This document shows, piece after piece, positions 51,497-60,080 of a DNA stretch of 64,000 nt. The stretch is from positions 992,001 through 1,056,000 of the forward strand of contig OZ240666.1 in NCBI GenBank assembly GCA_965198675.1, read 5' to 3'. How positions within the stretch are numbered: the stretch's first letter is position 1; every line of letters starts with the position of its first letter. The translations under genes were made by a program, and so were the position numbers. This DNA is from Prochloron sp965198675. GTDB taxonomy: Bacteria > Cyanobacteriota > Cyanobacteriia > Cyanobacteriales > Prochloraceae. The notes under the pieces are model-generated. The model had not been told where the DNA came from. It ran no database searches and saw only the letters and a list, made by a program, of their open reading frames with translations.

Positions 51497-51696
51497 TTCG
51501 CACAAAGCGTAGTTGTATACGCTTCTGCATGTCTCAAGCCACTCAATCAGTTTGGACTGCTGAGCGGCATCTGGATAGATTCGGTAGGTGTAGTTCATTG
51601 TCAGCATGGCTACTGTTTACCATAAACTATGGCTACTGGTCAATGCTTGTCTCATCCCCATCGAGGGGAATCGACAAGCGCGGGGAGTCCATGTAT

Positions 51697-51727
51697 CCCG
51701 ACGCTGACCCTACGGGTACAGCGCGGG
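51697..51727. repeat. Direct copy of the CCCGACGCTG hairpin upstream of tnpB
   Basis: Identical to 49886-49916 and in the same orientation. Together they may delimit a ~1.84-kb insertion sequence. Confidence 0.55.
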
Positions 51728-52239
51728 ACTTATAGCTCCCCGAACCCCTCAATAGTTAAATTTGAGGAAATGCTATATCTAGGGTAGTTCCATCAAATTT
51801 GGACACCATGCCATCCTCAAGGAAAGCAAATTGAATAATACCCCTATAACGTTGCCAGTAATCTTGTACGACAGCTACGATGTTTAATACGTTATTCCGT
51901 CGGTAGTAGATGGTAAAATCGGGATCCTCATTGGAACCAAAACCAAATCGAGGACTGTCCTCAAAGTAATATCGACCGAGGTTGGGTTTGATCCGGTGAA
52001 GGAGAATGGTATCGTTTGGTTCGTAGTCAAGAATTAAAGCATAGTCTGCTGGAGAAAGTTGACCATCACCATCCGCGTAGCCATGAGTGCTTGCATTGTT
52101 TGGACCGATAAAAGTCCCAAGGAAGAAAACATCATCTCCTGCACCACCAATCAAGGTATCAACCGTTCCCCGACCCGGGGTTCCGCTAAGGGAAGAGGTA
52201 GTGCTGTATTCTGTGCCAATCAGCAAATCATTACCAGAT

Positions 52240-52460
52240 CCACCAACAAGAGAATCGTCACCTAAACCTCCTATTAGAGTATCTTCGCCGCTTCCACCAA
52301 CAAGAGAATCGTCACCTAAACCTCCCACTAGGGTATCTTCGCCGCTTCCACCAACAAGAGAATCGTCACCTAAACCTCCCACTAGGGTATCTTCGCCGCT
52401 TCCACCAACAAGAGAATCGTCACCTAAACCTCCCACTAGGGTATCTTCGCCGCTTCCACC
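52240..52460. repeat. 54-bp tandem repeat inside the RTX gene
   Basis: Four near-identical copies of a 54-bp unit containing CACCAACAAGAGAATCGTCA and CCTCCCACTAGGGTATCTTC. Each encodes 18 residues, that is two RTX nonapeptides, so unit gain or loss keeps the frame. Confidence 0.9.
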
Positions 52461-53324
52461 AAAAATGGTATCATTACCACCGTCGCCAGTGAGTAGGTCA
52501 TTTACATTGAAACGACCTAAGACAGTGGAGTCTTCAACTTCCCCATAGAGGACATCGTTGTCATCTCCCCCTTTAAGAGTATCATTACCTTGACCTCCAA
52601 TGAGAGTGTCATTACCAGCACCACCAACAAGTAGGTCCTGGGCTTCAACTAATCCCCTCAGATAGCCATCATTGCCCCGAGCGTTTTCTCCGCCCAGAAT
52701 TCGGTCATGACCGGCTCCACCCCTGAGGGTGTCATTGTCAAATCCCCCGTCAATAGTATCATTGCCGTTACCTCCATCAAGGGCATTGTTGCCAAAATTG
52801 GCTGTAAGCTGGTTGTTTAGAGTGTTGCCAGTGCCATTGATGTTGTCACCATTGATCAGTGTTAGGTTTTCAACATTGGCGGGCAAGGTATAAGTTAAAC
52901 CACTTTTTACTTCATCTATGCCTTCTCCCGGGCTCTCCACTACCTGGCTCACTGAACCTAAAATGAAGAAGGTGTCATCCCCCGGTCCACCAATTAACAT
53001 GTCATCTTTCTGCCCGCCCCCGAACAACGTATCATTACCAGTTCCACCCCTGACAGTATCACTCCCCAAACCACCGTTGAGATTGTCATTGCTAGAATCA
53101 CCATCAATTAGATCGTTGCCACCTGCACCAAAGACAGTATCATTACCTGCTTGAGCGCGGATCTCATCTCCTTCAGAGGTTCCGGTTAAAGAGTCGGCGT
53201 TTACTGTACCCGTAATTAAATTTAAACCACTGACAGGCGCGATCCGGAAGTTGTCAACCAACAGGTTTGAATCATAATAAGTATCTCGAACGTCCAGCAC
53301 CCCAAGAGTGATAGTATATGTTCC

Positions 53325-53638
53325 GATACATTTTAGTTAACAAATGTGAACAAAAATTAACTAATGCACTACTAATATAAATTAGTAGAGGGGGTATCTC
53401 CCAATGCAGTCACTTAGAAAGTGACCGCTCTTTATTGAGACCGACTCGAATTCGGTTCCGGAAAATGACTTGGTTATCGCCATATTCCTAATATACCCAA
53501 TTATTGGTATTTTAACAGGGACGCAATTACGGTTAACAACGGAATCTCTACTGCTAGTTTCAGTATCCGCGTTAATCAGCGTTCATCTGCGGTTTGGAAT
53601 ATTTTGGAACAAACGTGAGGTTTTGTTAACGAATCTAC
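53325..53638. mobile_element. ~310-bp MITE, copy B, in the RTX gene
   Basis: Shares with copy A (51003-51238) the end ACATTTTAGTTAACAAAT, the block GGGGTATCTCCCAATGCAGT and CACTTAGAAAGT, the segment TTGGTTATCGCC, AATATACC and the opposite end TTGTTAACGAATC. An extra GACTCGAATTCGGTTCCGG palindrome and a GCGTTAATCAGCGTTCATCT piece make it longer. It is non-coding. Confidence 0.8.
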
Positions 53639-54191
53639 CACTGTTAAAGAACCTCCTGTTGCAAAGCTGTGGGAGAAACTTCGATAGCCCGTGTAGTTGC
53701 CAAAGTTTGAGTTTAAGGTTCCAGAGGTTTGACTGGTGGTATCTACCAGTTTAACAATCTGCGAACCAATGGAGACGAAAGCGAAATCCTTATACAAGGA
53801 AGCTAGTTGAATATTCCCCTTATTCCACCAATATTCCCGGGACACGAAATTCCAGTCAAAGGTTAAAGTATCTCCGGCTTTAACTGTCACGGTGATTTGC
53901 ACAGCTGACCCTTGAATAGCATTGGCACCGATTAATTGGTCCAGAGTGCCCTGGCTTAAACCAGCAAAGGTCTCAAGCTCCTGGTCAGTAACAGCTCCCG
54001 ACTCGGTGGAAATCCTTAATTGATTGCTGCCTTCTGTAGGAGCAACCCCATATATGATCTGCTCCACCACAGTCTTACCTTGAGTTGAGAATCCCTCTAA
54101 ACCATTTTCAAAGCTAGAATTGGATAACGTCATTTTTTATTACCTCTCTAATGAGAATTTCGAGTTGACGAAGATAATTGAGAAAAATCTA

Positions 54192-55331
54192 TTACAAATC
54201 TATCAAGGTCAGCAAAAGGGCTTCCACTAACTGCTGAATATGCTCCGGGGAGTGAGTTGCCATAACCGAAATGCGAATACGACTAGTGGGCACTGTAGGG
54301 GGACGAATAGCAGGAGCCAAAATACCTGCTGCTTCCAGTCTGGAGGCTGTTTTCAGGGCTTCGGAAGCATTTTTCATCTTTACACAAACAAGAGCTGATT
54401 CTGATGGAATGACATCCAAGTTTGATAAACTTTTCTTAACTAATAATATATTATTAGTTAACTTTTTTATTAATTGAGGTTCTTGAGTTAATATTTTAAT
54501 CGCCTCAAGAGCAGCCCCTGTATCAGCAGGAGTGGGAGCTGTGGTATAAATCCAGGTAGGAGCGCGGTTGCGGAGAAAATCAATTAAGGTAGCGCTTCCT
54601 GCTACATACCCTCCCATACTACCAAATGCTTTACTCAGAGTACCTACTTGAATTAAATTACTTTTAGTACACTTATAATGTTCCACACAACCTGCCCCGG
54701 TTGCTCCCATTACCCCGGTAGCGTGGGCTTCGTCTATCAGCACCATGGATTCAAAAGTCTCAGCCAAAGTTAGTAATTCTGGCAGTGGACATAAGTCTCC
54801 ATCCATGCTAAAGACACTATCGCTTACAATCAGACAGCGGCGGTATTGGGATCGCTGTCCTTCTAGTTTAGCTTGCAGGTCTTCCAGGTTGCAGTGCAGG
54901 TAATTTACAATTGTCGCTCCGCTGAGTTTAGCGCCATTTTTGAGACTGGAGTGGTTGTATTGGTCAGCGAGAATGAGGTCGCGATACCCTACTACAGCAG
55001 CGATAGTACCCATATTAGCCAAATAACCGGAACTGAAAAGGAGAGCATCTTCTGTTTGTTTCAGAGAGGCGATCGCCCTTTCTAAGCGCCGATGCAATTT
55101 TCGATGTCCGCTGAGTAACCGAGAACCAGTACTTCCCGTTCCTAACTCTTGGGTTGCAGCAGTGGCAGCAGCAATGAGACGATGGTCTCCCGCCAAACCT
55201 AAATAGTCGTTGCTAGCAAAATTAATCAACCGACGCCCTTCTAATTCTACCACAGCCCCCGGTAGCCCAGTAATAGTGCGCACCGAGCGATACCAGTGGG
55301 CGCGGTGAATCGTGGCCAGGGATTTTTCCAT
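54192..55331 (-). CDS. bioF: 8-amino-7-oxononanoate synthase
   Basis: 379 residues from the ATG at 55331 (MEKSLATIHRAHWYRSVRTI). It is a PLP-dependent alpha-oxoamine synthase joining pimeloyl thioester and alanine in biotin synthesis. NFASNDYLGL, GTGSTGSRLLSGHRKLHRRL, LIDEAHATGVMG and the PLP-Lys motif GTLSKAFGSMGGY are present. A frame extending to 55451 adds residues from an AAACCCCCCCTGGGG-type palindromic repeat and is not used. Confidence 0.93.
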   Translation of the reverse strand: MEKSLATIHRAHWYRSVRTITGLPGAVVELEGRRLINFASNDYLGLAGDHRLIAAATAATQELGTGSTGSRLLSGHRKLHRRLERAIASLKQTEDALLFSSGYLANMGTIAAVVGYRDLILADQYNHSSLKNGAKLSGATIVNYLHCNLEDLQAKLEGQRSQYRRCLIVSDSVFSMDGDLCPLPELLTLAETFESMVLIDEAHATGVMGATGAGCVEHYKCTKSNLIQVGTLSKAFGSMGGYVAGSATLIDFLRNRAPTWIYTTAPTPADTGAALEAIKILTQEPQLIKKLTNNILLVKKSLSNLDVIPSESALVCVKMKNASEALKTASRLEAAGILAPAIRPPTVPTSRIRISVMATHSPEHIQQLVEALLLTLIDL

Positions 55332-55339
55332 CCAACCGT

Positions 55340-55410
55340 AGGGATCCTTTCCAAGGGAAACCCCCCCTGGGGTGACAGGGAGGGTTTCCGGGGGGGGGAT
55401 GGGGTATGTT
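55340..55410. repeat. C/G-tract palindrome before bioF
   Basis: AAACCCCCCCTGGGG TGA CAGGGAGGGTTT (split here) folds into a long hairpin, followed by a run of nine G. It separates the DUF1823 stop from the bioF start and may act as a terminator or attenuator. Confidence 0.6.
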
Positions 55411-55423
55411 TTATATTGTATAC

Positions 55424-55783
55424 TCACTTTCCCATTTTTGTCAACAACCAATTTGCTACTGTAGCGCGACGAGTTTGTCTCGGACCGAATTCCCCAATTT
55501 TATAGCCTTTGAAGCCCAATTTTTCCTTTAAGAGTTGTTTATTCTCTTTGGGAATAGAACGGGTCAGCTGCACTGTAGGAGGACGGTTGGCGATAAAATC
55601 TGGCGGTTCTGGGTACCGGGAGCGCCACTCTGGGGCAACGTTACGATTATCCCATTTTTTGGTCTGGTCGTCGTAGCGATAGCCCAGATAATGCCAAACT
55701 AACTCATTGACAGTACTATCATCCAGCGCTTCCTTGAGGATTTTCCAAATCGTCTCTTCATTCAGGGGTGGCAATTCAGTCAT
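55424..55783 (-). CDS. DUF1823 family protein
   Basis: 119 residues from the ATG at 55783. LPPLNEETIWKILKEALDDS, NELVWHYLGYRYD, and a basic C-terminus (FGPRQTRRATVANWLLTKMG) are characteristic of DUF1823, a small family of cyanobacteria and plastid-bearing eukaryotes with no known function. The start codon shares bases with the divergent DMT transporter start (CATG). The longer frame to 55996 is only antisense to the transporter. Confidence 0.85.
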   Translation of the reverse strand: MTELPPLNEETIWKILKEALDDSTVNELVWHYLGYRYDDQTKKWDNRNVAPEWRSRYPEPPDFIANRPPTVQLTRSIPKENKQLLKEKLGFKGYKIGEFGPRQTRRATVANWLLTKMGK

Positions 55784-56690
55784 GGGCAATAATAAAAAAC
55801 AACCAACCTGGAAAGTCATTCTTATTTTAGCAGTTGGCGTGCTGGCTGTCTCCACCGCCGCCATTTTCGTTCGCCTGTGTTTAGAGAGTGCAGGAGTGAG
55901 GAGTGTGGGTTTCAGTCTTTTTATCGCCGCTTCCCGCCTCACTATAGCCGCTGTCATTATCTTACCCTTTTCCCAACCTTGGCTCATTCGTTCCATTTCC
56001 CCAAGAGCATATTACTATGGTGCGGGGGCTGGTATTTGTTTAGCAGGACATTTTGTCACCTGGATCACTTCCCTCTCTTTTACTTCCATTGTAGCTTCCA
56101 CTACTTTAGTTACAACAAATCCCATTTGGGTAGCATTACTTTCCTGGTTCTGGTGGGGAGAAAAACCCAGTAGACTGACAGTTATGGGTATTGGGATAGC
56201 TCTTTTGGGGGGTATCATCATTGCTTGGGGGGATAATAGTGGGGGTGGAGGCAATTTTAATCCTCTCTTGGGAGATATTCTCGCCTTAGTGGGTTCTTTG
56301 TTGGTGAGTTTCTATTTGCTTTTAGGTCGTCAAGCACAACGGTGGGGTTTGAGTTTAGGCAGTTATATTGGTGTGGCTTATACAACGGCAGCCTTAGTGC
56401 TTTTACCACTACCTTTGGTGTTTGGTTCTGGTTATTTCGGCTATCCGGGAGCAGTTTATCTCTATATCCTACTCATGGCTATTGTATGCCAATTAGTGGG
56501 TCATACCAGCTTTAATTGGGCTTTGAGTTCTATTTCTCCCACACTGGTGACATTGAGTATTTTATTTGAACCCATTAGTGCCAGTTTTCTGGGCTGGTGG
56601 ATTTTTGCCGAACTTCCTCCTCTTTCCGTTTGGCTGGGGGGAATAGTATTGCTCACAGGAGTTGGGATCGCTTCAAATTCTTCCAAATAA
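55782..56690 (+). CDS. DMT superfamily (EamA) transporter
   Basis: 302 residues with ten predicted membrane helices in two EamA repeats (AVGVLAVSTAAIFVRLCLES; GDILALVGSLLVSFYLLLGR). EamA transporters move metabolites such as amino acids or nucleotide sugars. ATG 55782 overlaps the DUF1823 ATG by two bases on the other strand. An upstream frame from 55707 exists, but its residues look non-native. Confidence 0.85.
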   Translation: MGNNKKQPTWKVILILAVGVLAVSTAAIFVRLCLESAGVRSVGFSLFIAASRLTIAAVIILPFSQPWLIRSISPRAYYYGAGAGICLAGHFVTWITSLSFTSIVASTTLVTTNPIWVALLSWFWWGEKPSRLTVMGIGIALLGGIIIAWGDNSGGGGNFNPLLGDILALVGSLLVSFYLLLGRQAQRWGLSLGSYIGVAYTTAALVLLPLPLVFGSGYFGYPGAVYLYILLMAIVCQLVGHTSFNWALSSISPTLVTLSILFEPISASFLGWWIFAELPPLSVWLGGIVLLTGVGIASNSSK

Positions 56691-56882
56691 TCCATCAGCA
56701 GGTGTATTCCTATAGGTATTTTTCTTGTTGTTGGATCTATTTTTGTTTCACACAGAGGCGCAGAGGCGCAGAGATGAGAGGATATGGTATTCTTATTTTA
56801 GATTATACAACAAAAACCAGTCAATCATCCCCAATCATCTGCTTCCGCCAAAGGCGATTGCTTCGCAATAATCTGCGGTTAT

Positions 56883-57794
56883 TTATTTACCAAAACGCTC
56901 TAGGAGTTTCTGACGGGATAAAGTGGATAATTGCAGTAACAAAGAGGCAAAATCTTTTCTTGGTAATTCTAACATTCCTGCGATCGCCCTTTCCAGTTCC
57001 GGATCCAACTCACCAAAACTATTTTCGAGCACAGTTTCCAGGAGCGCGTAACGTTCCTGTTGCATTCCTTGCTGCATTCCTTGTTGGATCCCTTCTTTTA
57101 CGGCTTTTTCCCGATCTTCCAGATAAAGTGGTGATAAACGCATGATTAACTCCTGATCTTCTTCGTTTTTTGTTTTATTTGCTTCTCAATCTTTAAAGAG
57201 ACTGTAAAATACTTTTAGGGTACCATCTCTGAAAGGATTGTTTCTTGGTAACCGCTCTAATTCGTCAATTGCTCCTTCCTGTACTTTTCCTTTTCCTAAC
57301 AGTCTTAACCATAGGGTATCTTCTCTGAGCGGTAGCTGGTGAATTACCGTAATCGCTGCTTGAAAGCCAGCAGGTAGGAAATATATCCCATCATACCAGC
57401 TTTTTTTTGGAGTTGCTGCAAATTGCTCCAAAATTTTAGTTGATGAGGTGGGTGTGAGAATCCATAATTTAGGAAGATCCCCTGTTTTCTTACTCTCTTT
57501 CCGTCGCTGGTCGCGTTTTTGTTCTCGTCGCATTTCTATAGATTTGACGATGCAATCCCTTATTTCATCCCCCGTTGCTGGGTTCCTAAATGGTTCAAAT
57601 ATGGCTGTTGTTTCAATCATACGGGAAAGTAATCCCAAAGAAACCGCATTTTGTCCATTCGTTGACGGTTGAAACACCACATCTATTTCTCGCCCTTCGG
57701 AGCGCACTCTAACTCCTGTTTTTACTTCCCCAAAGGGTTGTAATAACTCTTCGAGATAGTTTTTTGCTAATTCATCATGTATCTTTCTTGTCAT
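56883..57794 (-). pseudogene. Rpn/DUF4351 nuclease-type gene with in-frame TGA
   Basis: Residues 1-202 (MTRKIHDELAKNYLEELLQP, EGREIDVVFQP with the D, ...LPKLWILTPT) form a cyanobacterial Rpn-like domain. After FYSLFKD a TGA at 57188-57186 stops the frame, but the same frame continues EANKTKNEEDQELIMRLSPL YLEDREKAVKEG and a DUF4351 tail (FGELDPELERAIAGMLELPR) to 56883. TGA could come from TGG. Either the product ends early or it is a pseudogene. Confidence 0.75.
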
Positions 57795-57836
57795 TGGGTC
57801 TATTCTTTATTTTGGGGGCGTTCTTTCCTGGCTGTG

Positions 57837-58438
57837 CTAGTAACTGTCATGGTACGTGCTATAACCTGTAATTAACCAAAAACAAGCCCGAATGAGATCC
57901 CTGACAATGAGCAGCCAAGACTCAGGAGGATGATTTGATGGCATGACAATAGGTGTAAAGGCAATTCCTTGACTTCCAAGAACTACCGTGGCGAGTTCAT
58001 GTGCCAGTCAGTAGTAATCAGGTATAAATGGTGAATGCCTCTACTTTGGAAATCTCCTACAAGAGAGGTAAAATTGCTCAGGGTATCCACAGCCCGATAG
58101 TCGAGATGGATTCGCGTCTTAGAGATACCTGCTCTTTTAAATATTTCCCCTGCTCTTGTGGGGGGGCTGCCGGAAGAAACCCATAGGTCTAAGTTGTCAT
58201 AAGCTTTAGCTAGTTTAGCTGTGAATACTTCCCGCTGGTGTCCGCCACCGAAGGTGAGGATGGCTTGGGGCTGAGGTGCTTGGTACCGGGCAAGAGCAAG
58301 TTTTACGGGAATTATTAATAAATTAAATGTTAAAATAAAACATAAGCATAAGCTTAATATTTTGTTAATGCTATTTGTTTTCCTCTTCCATAAGGCGCAG
58401 AGCGAGGATAATTTCTGCCAGAGTCCGTTGCAGGGCAT
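57837..58438 (-). pseudogene. YdcF-like (DUF218) membrane protein, frameshifted near the C-terminus
   Basis: A hydrophobic N-terminus (ILSLCLCFILTFNLLIIPVK) precedes the DUF218 core: AILTFGGGHQREVFTAKLAK, WVSSGSPPTRAGEIF, YLITTDWHM. Frame 1 stops at 57983 after HMNSPR. In the other frame the family end is intact: ATVVLGSQGIAFTPIVMPSN, HPPESWLLIVRDLIRACFWL and a stop at 57839-57837. A frameshift near 57990 and a short deletion explain this. YdcF-like proteins are linked to envelope polymer synthesis. The start overlaps the GT2 gene. Confidence 0.7.
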
Positions 58439-59132
58439 AATACCAACCAGTCCAACCGTCGAAAATGCCTCCCTTTATTATTAAACAATAGAAGAAGATG
58501 AGTATGGGAGCGATGATTTTATATTGGCGGAGGCGATCGGGAAAACTCAGTTCTAAGAGAGGTGTGTGGCGTAATTTTTGTGCTTCTATAATCATATAAC
58601 GGTCTTGCGCCCACAGCCAACGACTGAGAGACTTGCGATCGTCGTGATGGATATAAGCAGAAAGCATGGTAGACTGACCTTTAACTTTGACCTGTTGAGT
58701 ATGTCCATCATCGGTATAAATGGCTTTTTCCCTTCGATATAGTACTTGACGTGGGGGGAGTAGGGTACCCCTCAGGGGTTTGCCAAACACGCAATATTTG
58801 AAGGGGACAAAGTAGCCGTCTACCTGGGTATCTGAGGGAATATTTTCTAGTTCAGTAATCAATTCATCCGTTAATATATAGTCAGCATCTAGAGAAAGTA
58901 CCCACTCGGATTGTACTTGTTTTAAACCGTAGTTCCATTGATGGGTGTGGGTATCAAATTTACGCTGGAATATCTGAACTTGAGGTATTGATTGTAAAAT
59001 TGAGAGAGTTTCGTCCGTACTGTAGCTATCAATGATGAGGATTTGTTTTGCCCAGGTAAGTTTTTCCAGGGTACGATGAATGTTGGGTGCTTCGTTATAA
59101 GTGAGGATGAGGGGAGTTATTGCTTCTTGCAT
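58371..59132 (-). CDS. Glycosyltransferase family 2
   Basis: 253 residues: LILTYNEAPNIHRTLEKLTW, the nucleotide-binding IIDSYSTDETL and the DxD-like SLDADYILTDEL of GT-A enzymes, and YIHHDDRKSLSRWLWAQDRY. It resembles WaaE/KdtX-like and other lipopolysaccharide/EPS glucosyltransferases. A C-terminal hydrophobic helix (ILIFFYCLIIKGGIFDGW) suggests membrane association. Part of the EPS cluster. Confidence 0.88.
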   Translation of the reverse strand: MQEAITPLILTYNEAPNIHRTLEKLTWAKQILIIDSYSTDETLSILQSIPQVQIFQRKFDTHTHQWNYGLKQVQSEWVLSLDADYILTDELITELENIPSDTQVDGYFVPFKYCVFGKPLRGTLLPPRQVLYRREKAIYTDDGHTQQVKVKGQSTMLSAYIHHDDRKSLSRWLWAQDRYMIIEAQKLRHTPLLELSFPDRLRQYKIIAPILIFFYCLIIKGGIFDGWTGWYYALQRTLAEIILALRLMEEENK

Positions 59133-59402
59133 TTTCTATCCTTTTTCTGTGTTTTCTGTGTTCTCTGTGTCTCTGTCTTGGTGCGCAATAAGCCCGAATC
59201 AGATTCGAGAAGAACGCACCGCACCGCTGGGTGAAACTTTCATCATCTGATAGATTGCAAACGGCTAGAAAATAGACAATAACGCAGCGATCGCCTCTCC
59301 AAATAAGTACCTAAATTAAAGTGAAGGCTTCGTTACACTCAATATTACTCACAATAATATATCGTAATTGATTAACCGGATTTGATAATAGGGGGGTACT
59401 TG

Positions 59403-60050
59403 CTATAATAAGGGGGTACTAGAACAGATCATGCACTTCCAGAGCCAGGGAAATCGACCAAAAAAGTTAAATTTGATATCTGTGTAGCCTTCTGAGGCTA
59501 ATAGTTTAGTCAGGGTTGCTACGGAGAAAAATTTAATATGTCCGTTATCCCAAAGCACAGTAAAATGGGAGTTCATTTTTTTTGTCAGAGCAAGTACTAG
59601 GTTTTTGAGATAGCCATGATAGGGTGTGGTAATAATGAGTTTTCCCTTGGGTTTCAAACATTTTTTAGCTGCTCTTACTAACTCTTTGGGGTATAACAAG
59701 TGTTCAATTACTCCTACGGATATGACAATATCAAATTTATCTCCCAACTTATCAGAGGGCAGGTTGTATATGCTACCTTGAATAAAGTTCAAATGGGGAT
59801 AGTTCTCCCGAGCTAAGTTAACACCGGATCTTGATTCTTCTACCCCGACTAATTCACAACCTTCCGGAACGATTGAGTTACTCAAACTCCCATTGCCACA
59901 ACCTAGATCTAAAATACGGTACTTTGGCTTATTTGTCAAAATGAGGATAGTTTGATTCAAGATTTTGCGAAGGGGTTTGATTAGATAGCTATGATGATGA
60001 CAAGTGTCACGATCAGGGTAAAAATATTCGTAATGGGTAGAATTTGTCAT
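59403..60050 (-). CDS. Class I SAM-dependent methyltransferase
   Basis: 215 residues with the Rossmann motif I ILDLGCGNGSLSN and the following VGVEESRSGVNLA, ISVGVIEHLLYPKELVRAA, LIITTPYHGYLKNLVLAL. It likely methylates a sugar or lipid intermediate in the EPS cluster. The last codons overlap a small duplication, ATAATAAGGGGGTACT-like, at 59385-59420. Confidence 0.87.
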   Translation of the reverse strand: MTNSTHYEYFYPDRDTCHHHSYLIKPLRKILNQTILILTNKPKYRILDLGCGNGSLSNSIVPEGCELVGVEESRSGVNLARENYPHLNFIQGSIYNLPSDKLGDKFDIVISVGVIEHLLYPKELVRAAKKCLKPKGKLIITTPYHGYLKNLVLALTKKMNSHFTVLWDNGHIKFFSVATLTKLLASEGYTDIKFNFFGRFPWLWKCMICSSTPLL

Positions 60051-60080
60051 TTTGGTAAACTCCTAATCCAGTTTGGAAAC

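Larger units (their letters stand above)
49899..51607 (-). pseudogene. tnpB: tnpB (IS200/IS605-family RuvC nuclease) interrupted by three miniature elements
   Basis: Read from 51607 leftward, the pieces join into one TnpB. MNYTYRIYPDAAQQSKLIEW ends at ERRM. After an insertion (51367-51496), DWIVSRKCSVERCSLEKEYI continues to PKVDTQW; after another (51003-51238), KKQFPHLDKVHSQVLQTTIR runs to AIGIDLGLERFLTVSDGSF; after a third (50507-50572), KFFKSMQRKLKLLQRRAARK runs to the end. RuvC Asp (IGIDLG), Glu (FAEDLN), CPSC...CPEC zinc finger and RDHAAAE are all recognisable. No TnpA gene is adjacent. Three insertions in one gene mean it is dead. Confidence 0.85.
51756..54133 (-). pseudogene. RTX-type calcium-binding repeat protein, interrupted by a MITE
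   Basis: The N-terminal part (54133 to ~53640) begins MTLSNSSFENGLEGFSTQGK and reads through YTGYRSFSHSFATGGSLTV. A ~310-bp insertion then breaks the frame, and coding resumes near 53324 with YTITLGVLDVRDTYYDSNLL and about 40 GGxGxDxLx nonapeptide repeats. The C-terminal domain follows (YADGDGQLSPADYALILDYE). The protein would have been a secreted Ca2+-binding protein exported by a type I system. Four identical 54-bp units at ~52240-52455 encode GGLGDDSLVGGSGEDTLV. The insertion separates the halves, so the full-length product is lost unless the C-terminal half starts internally. Confidence 0.85.

Noticed and set aside
52087..52548. A Pro/Ser-rich open frame opposite the RTX gene
   Set aside because: It is the antisense of the RTX nonapeptide repeats; the periodicity is inherited.
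55424..55996. A longer start for the DUF1823 gene
   Set aside because: The extra N-terminal residues are antisense to the EamA transporter and do not resemble the family.
56597..57145. A 182-codon plus-strand frame
   Set aside because: It overlaps the transporter end, repeats and the antisense of the DUF4351 tail, with no recognisable domain.
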